DNA of 64,000 nt from Thalassoglobus sp. JC818 (GTDB taxonomy: Bacteria > Planctomycetota > Planctomycetia > Planctomycetales > Planctomycetaceae), in the NCBI RefSeq assembly GCF_040717535.1, contig NZ_JBFEFI010000003.1, positions 779,597-843,596 on the forward strand, in the 5' to 3' direction. The stretch's first letter is position 1. Each line of letters opens with the position of its first letter. This document shows, in pieces, positions 54,973 to 63,416 of the stretch. The translations under genes were made by a program, and so were the position numbers. The notes beneath the pieces were generated by a model. That model had not been told where the DNA came from, searched no databases, and saw only the letters and a list, made by a program, of their open reading frames with translations.

Positions 54973-55896
54973 TCAATCAGTCTTGGCCATTTGTTTTAAG
55001 TGTCGGGCAATCGCTCGTTTTAGCAGAAACGAGATCATCCACAGCACAGGTTTTGTCAGATTCGATTTCGGGAACATTTGGAACGTGCGGACAATGTGTG
55101 TCTTGTCGCCGTTTCGCTCAAACTCCCACAGTTCATCGAAACTCGTTGCCAGACCAGAGAGAGGTCGTGAGAATTCGCTCATGTGCAAACGCACCTGTCG
55201 TGTTGGCTCCCAGTTGACGATCTCTTCAACTTGCGTCGAACCGTCCTGATTGGTCACTCGAATTCTTGTTCCGATGATCTCGGGAGTCTCTATCTCAAAC
55301 TCAGCCGCCTTGATTCCTGGCAACGGTCCATAGCCGTTGAACTCGGGCCATTTGCTTAAATCGAGAATCTTGCTGGCGATTTCTTCGGGCTGTTCAGGGA
55401 GAGTGATCTCGCAGGCAAACCGGATCGGTTTCGGTGCGGCAGACTCAACAGCCATTCGCCATGTCCAACCGATGAGAAGCAACTGAAGCGGGACTCGAAC
55501 CAGCAGGTAGATTGGCCCCCACTGATGTCCTCCCATTCTAACGTGGTTCACCGCAGCGTAGATATTGACCGGAAGGAACAGGAGCAGCATCCCAATCATG
55601 ATCCAACCGGTCAAAGTGCGATACCGGGGAACCAGCACTGCGGCCGCGGCGATGATTTCGAGAATGCCTGTCACGTAGACGAGTTCGGCACGCATCGGAA
55701 TCCATGGCGGGAGCATGTCTGCCATCGGCGTTGTCATAAGAAAGTGACCAACTCCGGTGAACAAAAACACCAGTGTGAGTCCAACGCAGCCCAAAAATTC
55801 AGTCTCGAAACTTTTTCGTTCAATGATTCGTTGCACGACCCTCCCGACAACCAGAGGTGTTACCAACAGTCCGATCATGATGGCAATCGTCGTCAT
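54973..55896 (-). CDS. DoxX-like membrane domain fused to SRPBCC domain
   Basis: 307 residues. The N-terminal 150 residues hold four membrane helices of the DoxX-like type (VFLFTGVGHFLMTTPMADML, ILEIIAAAAVLVPRYRTLTG). Residues 158-305 form an SRPBCC/polyketide-cyclase-like lipid-binding domain (EQPEEIASKILDLSKWPEFN, GYGPLPGI, DELWEFERNGDKTHIVRTFQ). The combination suggests a membrane protein handling a small hydrophobic molecule. It is convergent with the SUFU gene. Function unknown. Confidence 0.75.
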   Translation of the reverse strand: MTTIAIMIGLLVTPLVVGRVVQRIIERKSFETEFLGCVGLTLVFLFTGVGHFLMTTPMADMLPPWIPMRAELVYVTGILEIIAAAAVLVPRYRTLTGWIMIGMLLLFLPVNIYAAVNHVRMGGHQWGPIYLLVRVPLQLLLIGWTWRMAVESAAPKPIRFACEITLPEQPEEIASKILDLSKWPEFNGYGPLPGIKAAEFEIETPEIIGTRIRVTNQDGSTQVEEIVNWEPTRQVRLHMSEFSRPLSGLATSFDELWEFERNGDKTHIVRTFQMFPKSNLTKPVLWMISFLLKRAIARHLKQMAKTD

Positions 55897-56222
55897 CTGT
55901 TCAATTGATTTCTGTGTGAATCTGGTAAGAGGTAAGTTCGCGTCAGATTCTGAGTGTCGAACGATACATTCTTGATTGCGTCGGTCAGTTCATCAACGGG
56001 TAGTATACAAGACAAAACAGTGTTCGCGGTCCAAGTGAAATTCACGTTAACAATGGAAAATTTAGACACTTGCTGTGGCAGGCATCTTCGACGTATGAGC
56101 GAGGTTGTGACTCGAGAAGCAATGCTCGCTGGGTAAACCAATCGACCCAGGCAAAACTATAGAATGTCAAATTGTGGCAGGCGCATACTGTGAATGAGTA
56201 GGCAGTTTTTTGGCGTCAAAGA
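55897..56222. other. Intergenic stretch, nothing recognised
   Basis: 326 bases between two minus-strand genes. An 82-codon frame (55893-56141, minus) exists but has no family resemblance and atypical composition. No hairpin with a T run was seen. It should contain the promoter of the DoxX/SRPBCC gene. Confidence 0.4.
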
Positions 56223-57005
56223 TTATTCTTCCCTGTCTTGAATGATGAGGAAGACACGAACGCTGTAGTATTCTTCGCATTTGGGCCAATCGACCTTCGC
56301 CATTTCTGTTTGGACATCGACCCACTCATCATTGTCAAGGAGCACCTCGATCGCAGATTGTTCAAACTGATATTGCCCGTAGAAGCAGCGGACCCAATGT
56401 GTTCCGCCGGGCAGTGCAGATTTCTCGATCTGTTCTGCGAGAGTGTTGAACCATTCAGTTGGTGGTTCATCGTAATTTGGCGGTAATCCTCGGGAATTGA
56501 TGCGTCCGATGGTGACGCGTCGTGACTGACCATTGATATTCCAGTACTCCGTTTCAACCTGATGATCGTCTTCACTGTGATAGAATGCGGCAAGGAGCAC
56601 ATGAAATGAATTCAGCACGAAGCTTTGAAACCCGTCGGCGATCGCCGCATCTTCCGTTTTGCCGAATCCGCCAAACGACTCGACGAGGATTCGATCCGGT
56701 CCCACACGGAGAAAGATGTCTATTTGAACGGCCTTAGAGTTCGGAGTTGACGCAATGTCACGGGCAACAGCACCGCAAATGGCAGGATGGTCATCGACGA
56801 GGACCCACCCATCACGAACTATTGCATTCATTCCGTGACTGCGGAATAGTTGCTCCAGCAGGGAGTTGATCTTTTTATCACCATGGACCTCTGGCACTGG
56901 TTGCGATTGTGTGTTTGTCGAATCTACAACAGGTGGCGGCGACTCAGAACAACCCGATAGCGCAGCCAGGAGTGTCAACGTGAGGTTTCTTAGAGTCTTG
57001 AACAT
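56223..57005 (-). CDS. Lipoprotein, DUF6348-like
   Basis: 260 residues from ATG 57005, where a lipoprotein signal starts (FKTLRNLTLTLLAALSGC, lipobox LSGC). The frame extends to 57059. The mature part has INSLLEQLFRSHGMNAIVRD, GWVLVDDHPAICGAVARDI, VESFGGFGKTEDAAIADGF and SFHVLLAAFYHSEDDHQVET, which resembles the DUF6348 family found near toxin-immunity genes. I am moderately sure of the family. Being a lipoprotein, it would sit in the periplasm. Confidence 0.6.
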   Translation of the reverse strand: MFKTLRNLTLTLLAALSGCSESPPPVVDSTNTQSQPVPEVHGDKKINSLLEQLFRSHGMNAIVRDGWVLVDDHPAICGAVARDIASTPNSKAVQIDIFLRVGPDRILVESFGGFGKTEDAAIADGFQSFVLNSFHVLLAAFYHSEDDHQVETEYWNINGQSRRVTIGRINSRGLPPNYDEPPTEWFNTLAEQIEKSALPGGTHWVRCFYGQYQFEQSAIEVLLDNDEWVDVQTEMAKVDWPKCEEYYSVRVFLIIQDREE

Positions 57006-58049
57006 GGGAGTCTGATATCGATTGCAATTTCGCTGATCATCAAGTCCAGAGATGTTCACACATCACCGGAAAGCTCGCAAGTTCGACAATTCAACATAAC
57101 GGAGGTGTTCGCAGTTTGTACTTCAGTGGATGGGTGAATCCAGAATTGCGACCGATCTCAGAAAGTCACGCCTACGTCCGCAAGGGAATGACGCGTATGC
57201 GATCCTGCACTTCTTTGCGTTGATATGCGGTGAGTGTGATCAATAACACGACTCTTAGAGTCTCCCAAATTCCGGATCGATTTTTCGTCACCAATCTCAG
57301 CTTTCAAGCCGGATTGATGAGTTTGAAATTTGGTATCTGCTTGTGAAGCGGGTTGCCTGAATCCCTTGCCTCAATTTGGACGTTTTCCTTTGCCTTGGCG
57401 CGGGAAATATGAATCCCCAAATTGCATCGATCGCACCAAGCGAGAATGTAACCTCTCCTCGACTCTTAGTCACCAAAAAACACCGCTTTCACTTCGCCAT
57501 TTCCACAACTGGTACAAGTACGGTGTGAACCCTCAAGGACGTCTGCTACAGCAAGGAGCCAGGCTGTATAAACTTGTTCTCTTTTCTTTTTATTTTTTTT
57601 GTTTTTTCTCATTGCGTTTTTGTGACTCATCCCGTGCTGGGGTGACATGCATTCGAGGAACTGCGACAGGAGTCATCCCTGTGGCGAAGTATGCGGACGT
57701 GAACGGACTAGGATCTTTCCGATTCGCACTTTCAACCGTGCTGGGCTATTCCCTTTCTTGAATAGTGCTCCTCTTTCATCGTGGTCAGGTGTTGAAGTTT
57801 TAGACTCGCACCGACTTACTGAATTGCTTGACATAAGCGCGTACCTTCAACTTGATATCCGTGTTGACAAACTGGATTCTATTCAGAAAACTCCACCACT
57901 TTGTAAAAGATGTGAAAATGCCAGTGCTCACAGGGTCTGGGTACTCGATATGGCGTCCTGAGGCTTGACAGGCAGAGATTGGAGCGGGTATCAATGAAGC
58001 CCGTCAAGGGCTTAAACCTCCTGGTAAATTGGGTAATGTGAGGTTAGTG
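57006..58049. other. Long intergenic stretch
   Basis: 1044 bases. The longest frame (57330-57761, plus, 143 codons) passes over a long T-rich tract (57572-57610) and has no family resemblance, so I do not call it. No transposon ends, tRNA or remnants of known proteins were recognised on either strand. The stretch is richer in A and T than the neighbouring genes and is typical of decayed accessory DNA. Confidence 0.45.
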
Positions 58050-58577
58050 ATGCTAGAGCTATGCGGGGCGTGTGGCGGGCGTATTATAAGTGGAGGTGAC
58101 AAGTTCATTGGCTTGACGTTCTGTGGTGAAGGATGTTCCTCACAGTTCAAGGCGGCGATTGTCGATCAGATCCTCCCTGCGGAGGATGTCTCTGCTCAAG
58201 TGGCGGAGATTTTTCATGCACCCTGCCCCCTATGCGGCAGATTAGCGGGAAACGATCTGTACTCGGCAACCAGAATTACAGGGCTGCTGTTGGCGTATCA
58301 TGTCGATTCAGAAACAGTTCTCTGTTGTGCCGCATGTGGCCGAAAGAATCGGCTGGTGGCAGCTGCACACTGTCTCTTTCTTGGTTGGTGGAGCATTCGC
58401 TCCGCGTTTTTCAATATCTTCGTGTTGCCGACGAATTTGATCGCCTCGATTTTTATCTCCGAACCGGATGAGCCATCTGCAAAGCTGGCGTCCTTTGTCA
58501 AAGTTCAGATAGCGAATCGAATGCAAGATGAAATCGCAACCAGACTCGCTACTCGAAGTGCGCAGGAGAATGTTTAG
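58050..58577 (+). CDS. Multi-zinc-ribbon membrane protein, unknown function
   Basis: 175 residues from ATG 58050, with GAGG six bases upstream; the frame extends to TTG 58029. Cysteine pairs lie at C5/C8, C25/C29, C59/C62 and C93/C96, enough for two zinc ribbons (LCGACGG ... FCGEGCS; CPLCGR ... CCAACGRKN). A hydrophobic stretch follows at about 101-138 (FLGWWSIRSAFFNIFVLPTN), suggesting membrane attachment, then a cytoplasmic helix. I do not recognise a family. Confidence 0.6.
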   Translation: MLELCGACGGRIISGGDKFIGLTFCGEGCSSQFKAAIVDQILPAEDVSAQVAEIFHAPCPLCGRLAGNDLYSATRITGLLLAYHVDSETVLCCAACGRKNRLVAAAHCLFLGWWSIRSAFFNIFVLPTNLIASIFISEPDEPSAKLASFVKVQIANRMQDEIATRLATRSAQENV

Positions 58578-58777
58578 GATGTCAGAGAGAGATCAACGAC
58601 ATTGGAATCAGACGGACGACAAGTTTTGGGTAGGGTTGTCACTACAGGCATTGATGTGAGGCAAGATTTGAAGATCGGTGGGTTAGATTGTGTGAAGGAA
58701 CCCGGCAACCGGAGTGACAAGTCACACACAACGAATAATGCATGTCTCTTGATTAATTCGTGTGAGAAGATTCCTCA

Positions 58778-59371
58778 ATGAACATTGTTGGTCTAATTGT
58801 GACGGGCGAACAGACGGGTAGCTACTATTGGGCGCAGTCCTACCCATCGAAAGATCGAAACAAGAATGGCTACATCGACTACTATCGTGTTCCTGTCTAC
58901 AAGTTGCGGATCAACCAGTATGACAAAAACTGGAAGGTCACAGCCTTCAGGGATTGGACCGGATTGAGATTCATGCCATACTACAACGATCCAAAATCTC
59001 CCAACCGGAAGTATAAATCACGAGGATTCCTTGTTGCAGGGCTGAGCAACCCTCGTCGTGGGCGGGTCCGGACTTACAAGTCGGACTATCGTATTCAGAA
59101 TACGGTCTCTCCGTTCGACGGGGCGATTGTGATCACTGGAGCATTCTACATCCATGCGGGCCCTCAGAAACTCAGTGACTGGGGCTGGGGATCAGCGGGA
59201 TGTGTTGAGGTGATTGGAAACTTCGATGGCTACAAAAAGGATATTGCTGCGCTCGGTGGGGTTTCCGGGAATGTGGACGATGCAATCGCCAAGCTTGTGA
59301 GCTGGAAGAAGCTGTATTATGATTTTAAAGCGGCTACGCCCCCAAAACTTCGTGTCGAGAGCGGCCATTGA
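58778..59371 (+). CDS. Putative YkuD-like Cys/His enzyme with EF-hand-like loop
   Basis: 197 residues, without signal peptide. Residues 24-35 (SKDRNKNGYIDYY) read like a calcium-binding EF-hand loop, D-x-N-x-N-G-x-I-D. The C-terminal half has AFYIHAGPQ with His126 and, 16 residues on, GSAGCVEVIGNFDGY with Cys142. The H-x-G ... S-x-G-C order and spacing are those of the L,D-transpeptidase (YkuD) catalytic core. I infer a cell-wall or peptide-bond enzyme, possibly a toxin-like effector, given the immunity-type neighbours. A secretion module is not visible. Confidence in the coding call is good, in function low. Confidence 0.6.
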   Translation: MNIVGLIVTGEQTGSYYWAQSYPSKDRNKNGYIDYYRVPVYKLRINQYDKNWKVTAFRDWTGLRFMPYYNDPKSPNRKYKSRGFLVAGLSNPRRGRVRTYKSDYRIQNTVSPFDGAIVITGAFYIHAGPQKLSDWGWGSAGCVEVIGNFDGYKKDIAALGGVSGNVDDAIAKLVSWKKLYYDFKAATPPKLRVESGH

Positions 59372-59474
59372 GCGAGTAGCTGTGAAGACCGAGCGTGTTG
59401 AACGGGTGGCCACAGCAAGGTGAGTCGGTTGAGTATGGAGTAATCCGTGACTGAGGCTGTTTGGACCGACTTGT

Positions 59475-59909
59475 TTATACGCCTGCGGTGAATTTTAGGC
59501 GGAGCACGTTTTGCCCCGTGGGTTGATGGATCTTTTCTTCCATTTTTACGAACCCATACCGGGTGTAGAATCGACGGCCGATGGAGTTCTTCGAAAAGAC
59601 TTCGACTTCAAGAGTCTCATTTTCAGAGTGGGCTTTGTCAACGAGTGCTCGACCTATTCCTCTTCCATAGTGAGAGGGCTCCACAAAGAGTCCACCGATC
59701 TCATTGGCTATGAGTGCGATGAAACCGACGACTTCTCCATCGACTTCAGCCACCCAAGTCTCTGCATTTGGCAAATACAACTCGGGAATGTTCCTTCGTT
59801 CTTGGGCTAGAAAGTCTTCTTCCAAGAATGGGTGTGCAAGCCGGGTTGCACTCTCCCAGGTCTTTAGGATGGCTGCGACATCGCGTTTCTCGTACTTCCG
59901 TATCTGCAT
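59475..59909 (-). CDS. GNAT family N-acetyltransferase
   Basis: 144 residues from ATG 59909 (the frame reaches 59954). The GNAT fold is clear: MQIRKYEKRDVAAILKTWES, WVAEVDGEVVGFIAL, the acetyl-CoA loop GGLFVEPSHYGRGIGRALVD (Q/R-x-x-G-x-G/A form HYGRGIG) and FYTRYGFVKMEE at the end. It transfers acetyl from acetyl-CoA to an amine; the substrate is unknown. It is complete and stands alone. Confidence 0.85.
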   Translation of the reverse strand: MQIRKYEKRDVAAILKTWESATRLAHPFLEEDFLAQERRNIPELYLPNAETWVAEVDGEVVGFIALIANEIGGLFVEPSHYGRGIGRALVDKAHSENETLEVEVFSKNSIGRRFYTRYGFVKMEEKIHQPTGQNVLRLKFTAGV

Positions 59910-60121
59910 CTTCGGCGTCCTGCGTGAGGTTGTTGTGAAACCCCAGTGACACACGCGGGCGTTCGCAGGTTCACCTAAGTAAATTCACGATGAGTAGACG
60001 TAGGTTGTGATAAGGAGGTGGGACGCAGGACCACCTTTGACTTAGGGGGGACGAGCAGAGCTTGTTTGGGCGGAGTTGATCGATGTGCTGGTGGGAATGA
60101 ACTCGAAACCTAGAGCACCTT

Positions 60122-60216
60122 TCAAAAGCGTTTAATGATAGTGTACATGCATAGGAGTCGGACGAGGCCGTAGAACAGATGATCGCGATGTTCGTAGCGG
60201 GTAACAGCACCCGAGG
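60122..60216 (-). mobile_element. C-terminal remnant of an IS5-like transposase
   Basis: On the minus strand the frame reads AVTRYEHRDHLFYGLVRL and LLCMYTIIKRF before TGA. This ending (T-R-Y-x-x-R ... L-x-R-L/F) is typical of the C-terminus of IS5-type DDE transposases. The rest of the element is missing, since the kinase gene begins its coding end at 60231. No inverted repeats were found. Assigned with moderate caution because only about 30 residues remain. Confidence 0.4.
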
Positions 60217-60230
60217 CGGCTGCTGACACG

Positions 60231-61997
60231 TCAGCGGATCTGAGCGTTCTCGATTTCGTCGAGTGCGAGATATGCAGAGGCAATACTCTCACCAGAGAGC
60301 TTCCTTCGCCACGATTCAGCGGATGGGTTGCTCGATTTCAGCATGTGCCAGAACCACCAGACTGAAACGGCAAATCCGATGATCCCGATGACGAGCGAGG
60401 GGATCAGGGAATAGGGGTGGAGGACGCCGTCGAAACCGACAGCTACGCACACGGGAATCCACATCAGCCACCAGACAAACCCAATCAAAATTCCGGCACG
60501 CAGGTAACCGGATCGCAGGCTGTCGAGCTTGTTGCGAATATCGACCACTGATTTCGAGTAGTCGATTCTTTTGATTCTGGTCACAACCAGGAGTGACTGG
60601 GAGATCACCAGCACGCCGTACACGTGCAGGATAAGTCCGTTTACGACACGATGGGGAATGTGGGTATTGCGGGCCCAGCACCACACTCCCAGCACAATCA
60701 ACGCAATTCCCACCAGCACTTGCAGCATCTGTCCACGGAACAATGGCCGCAGTGAGTTTTCGACGCGTTCCATCAACTGGCGACGTGTCAGCAACATTCG
60801 GCCCGCGAGTTCCTGCTGCGCCAAACTGGCAGATGTGGTTGTTTGATCTTCCCGAGGTTGCGCATCAGTGACAACCGTTTTTTCAAATGCTGGATTCCGT
60901 GTCGAAGTGATCACTTGCACGTCGGATTTGATCTCGCTGGCTTGTTGGTAGCGGCGCTGCGGTTCCGTCTCGAGCGTACGCAGGACAACCTCATCCAGTC
61001 GGACATCGATTTCGACTCTCTTCGATGGTGCTTCAAAGCGTCCGATCGGGAGTTCCCCCGTTAGCATTTCGTAAAAGACAACCCCCAGCGAATAGATGTC
61101 CGCTCGACCGTCGACGTTACGCGAACCTTGCAATTGCTCGGGTGCCATGTACCGCAGCGTGCCCATTACCTGATGCGTACCTGTCAGCACGGTCGACTGG
61201 GCCTCGTTGCCCAGGATCCGTGATAGACCGAAGTCAGCGATCTTCACTGAACCGTCGGTGGCAATCAGGATGTTGTCGGGTTTGATATCGCGGTGAACAA
61301 CGCCTTTGTCGTGTGCGTACTGCAGCGCATCGCAGAGGTGTGGCACAATGGCCAATGCGTGCTCTGGGGCCAATTGGCCAGCTTTCACAACATCGCGCAG
61401 AGTCGAACCATCGACAAATTCCATGAGGAAGTAATAGGTGTCGTCCACCTTGCCGAATTCATGGACCGACACGATGTTGGGGTGATTGAGTTTGGCGAGG
61501 GTGCGAGCTTCCCGCGTGAAACGCAATGCGAATTTCACATCGTGACCAAATTCTTCTGGCAGAATCTTTAGCGCCACCAACCGGTCCAGACCTGATTGAC
61601 GAGCCTTGTAAACGGCCCCCATGCCTCCAGCTCCCAGCAGGTCGATGATCTCCAGAGAGGGGAAGAGTTGGGCCAGATGCTCGACCGTCGGCGGTACGAA
61701 GGCACCAGCCCGCTTCTCGTCATCGTTCAGCGCGTCGTTAATGGCCTCGGAGTGATCAGGAAACCGGTCCAGATACTCCTGCTTCGTCGGCGTGTCGCCG
61801 CGTCGTTGACGATAATCAACTTCCAAGACGACAAGTTCGGCCAGAAGCACATCTCGTTCAACGTCGGCCATGTCCTCGACAAGCACAGACTCGATGGTTG
61901 GAGGCTCGTTGGACTGCCATTTGTTTTCAAAGGCAGCGCACAGATCGTCAATCCGTTCCAAAGCTGCGATCGGGAGTTTCTGGTGGCGAACGCTCAT
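60231..61997 (-). CDS. Ser/Thr protein kinase, membrane-bound
   Basis: 588 residues from ATG 61997 (the frame opens at TTG 62006). The N-terminus has the segment KQEYLDRFPDHSEAINDAL that precedes many planctomycete kinases. The kinase domain (about 117-375) shows GAGGMGAVYKA, VALK, VHRDIKPDN, DFGLSRI and GTLRYMAPEQL; it looks active. The C-terminal 170 residues form about four membrane helices. Its start lies 50 bases inside the end of the sigma factor gene, in another frame, so it is likely translated with it. I infer that the kinase regulates that sigma factor. Confidence 0.92.
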   Translation of the reverse strand: MSVRHQKLPIAALERIDDLCAAFENKWQSNEPPTIESVLVEDMADVERDVLLAELVVLEVDYRQRRGDTPTKQEYLDRFPDHSEAINDALNDDEKRAGAFVPPTVEHLAQLFPSLEIIDLLGAGGMGAVYKARQSGLDRLVALKILPEEFGHDVKFALRFTREARTLAKLNHPNIVSVHEFGKVDDTYYFLMEFVDGSTLRDVVKAGQLAPEHALAIVPHLCDALQYAHDKGVVHRDIKPDNILIATDGSVKIADFGLSRILGNEAQSTVLTGTHQVMGTLRYMAPEQLQGSRNVDGRADIYSLGVVFYEMLTGELPIGRFEAPSKRVEIDVRLDEVVLRTLETEPQRRYQQASEIKSDVQVITSTRNPAFEKTVVTDAQPREDQTTTSASLAQQELAGRMLLTRRQLMERVENSLRPLFRGQMLQVLVGIALIVLGVWCWARNTHIPHRVVNGLILHVYGVLVISQSLLVVTRIKRIDYSKSVVDIRNKLDSLRSGYLRAGILIGFVWWLMWIPVCVAVGFDGVLHPYSLIPSLVIGIIGFAVSVWWFWHMLKSSNPSAESWRRKLSGESIASAYLALDEIENAQIR

Positions 61998-62589
61998 GGT
62001 TTTCAATGAATTCCTGCTGATACTTTTCTCGGATCAGGTGCAGACGACGCTCAATCGTCCGCTCGGAGCACTCAAAACGCCGGGCAAGTTCCGCGTTTGA
62101 ATATCCCTCTAACTTAGCAACCGCCAATTCCTGAAGGTGCCCGACACCGAAATGAGAAAAAAATTGTTCGACCGATTCCTGCATCATGAGCACCATTTCC
62201 GGGGATGGCTCGTTCCCGATGACTTCGATGACTGTTTCATCGCTCCCACCGAGCGAATGAATCTCGACGTTTCCGCCGCGACGTTGTCGTCGATCATGCC
62301 GACGCTTGTCGATCACTTTCCTCGCTGACATCTGCAGCAATAGCCGCCACAGGCCGTCGCGATCCGATAAATCCGGAAATCGACCCTGCTCGGCCGCAGC
62401 GTAGAAACTGTCGAACACGCTCAGCACGATATCCTCTTCGTCCGAGACAGCACGATTCTGACCCCTGAGACGTTGTCGCACAGATCGTACCAACCGGTCG
62501 AAGTAGTGGTGCCAGATCCGATTTGCGGCGGCAGGATCACCATACTTGACCAGATCGATCCAGTGAGTGACGTCATTCGTGTCCGACAT
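61948..62589 (-). CDS. ECF RNA polymerase sigma factor
   Basis: 213 residues. Region 2 has IWHHYFDRLVRSVRQRL and SDEEDIVLSVFDSFYAAAEQ; region 4 has KLEGYSNAELARRFECSERT with IERRLHLIREKY, a helix-turn-helix. It is of the planctomycete ECF type that comes with a kinase. Its 3' end overlaps the kinase start by 50 bases. The last 20 residues (NHERSPPETPDRSFGTD) are polar and may be dispensable. Confidence 0.9.
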   Translation of the reverse strand: MSDTNDVTHWIDLVKYGDPAAANRIWHHYFDRLVRSVRQRLRGQNRAVSDEEDIVLSVFDSFYAAAEQGRFPDLSDRDGLWRLLLQMSARKVIDKRRHDRRQRRGGNVEIHSLGGSDETVIEVIGNEPSPEMVLMMQESVEQFFSHFGVGHLQELAVAKLEGYSNAELARRFECSERTIERRLHLIREKYQQEFIENHERSPPETPDRSFGTD

Positions 62590-63178
62590 GCCAAAAACTT
62601 GCAGCGCTTAAAAGCGTCCTCATATGGTCCGGTTGGATAGGATTTGCCAAGCCACCGTTTCAAACATTCGCGAACGATGAAGATGCAGCAGCGGGCCGCC
62701 AGTATCTCAGTGATGCGAGTGACCGGCAACGCCTAAGACCAAAGAACCTTCCGCTGCTTCGCATTGTTGTCAGCGATTCACTCAAGGAAGAGTGGTCGGC
62801 TCGATTTGCTTAGAGTGGCTGACCAAGGGGGAAAAGTGTCCGCGCGAAGATTGGCGGATGAGTTCGCGTATCGTTCGATTCTTTAAAACGTGCCGCGCGG
62901 GCCTGTTTGGTGACAATCGCAGACTTCACGACTCTTCCGTGCTCTCCGTACAACCCTTGGTGAAGCGCGACTTGTGCAAAGTGTTCCGTTAAGCTGTCGA
63001 ATGGTCAGTTCTACCTCATTCAGAAGGATTTTGAGGTTGGAACTTCGAATACGCCAGTTCAATCGAATTGAGCCGGAGTGAATACGCTGGGCGCGGTGCC
63101 GTGCCCTCACTTGAAGCACATGGTAATAATCTCTTGTGCCTTCGGCACTCAGCCGATTTCAGCCGGGCCACCCCGCGA
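62590..63178. other. Intergenic stretch upstream of the sigma factor
   Basis: About 590 bases with no supported gene. Short frames on both strands have no family resemblance. It should include the promoter of the sigma/kinase operon near its 5' end; none is clear by eye. It ends where the transposase remnant starts. Confidence 0.4.
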
Positions 63179-63334
63179 ATGAGATTGGATATGTGGATGC
63201 GCAGTTATCGTCGATCCAAATCCGGCCAAGCGTTCTTCACGATCGTTACACACGAGCGACAGTCAATTCTGACAACGGAAACGGGGCGTCGTTGCCTACG
63301 TGGAGCCGGGGTGAATAGATGCCCCAATCCATAA
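63179..63334 (+). pseudogene. N-terminal fragment of a REP-associated (IS200-type) tyrosine transposase
   Basis: The frame starting at ATG 63179 gives MWMRSYRRSKSGQAFFTIVT, then HERQSILTTETGRRCLRGA, the N-terminus of planctomycete REP-associated Y1 transposases (Y-R-R-x-x-x-x-G-x-x-F-F-T-V-V-T-H-x-R-x-x-I-L-T). The frame then diverges into unrelated sequence and stops. The catalytic H-U-H and tyrosine are missing, so it is a truncated remnant. The partner REP palindromes were not found. Confidence 0.7.
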
Positions 63335-63416
63335 TGGCCTCTCCAGTAGTGGGGCTGCATCGCTACCGCGATTCGTCATGCCCAACGTCACTAGCCGTTT
63401 CCGTTGGAGCATTTCT

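Noticed and set aside
55893..56141. 82-codon minus-strand frame
   Set aside because: No family resemblance and no ribosome binding site; likely chance.
57330..57761. 143-codon plus-strand frame
   Set aside because: Its hydrophobic segment comes from a long T-rich tract; composition and lack of similarity suggest non-coding DNA.
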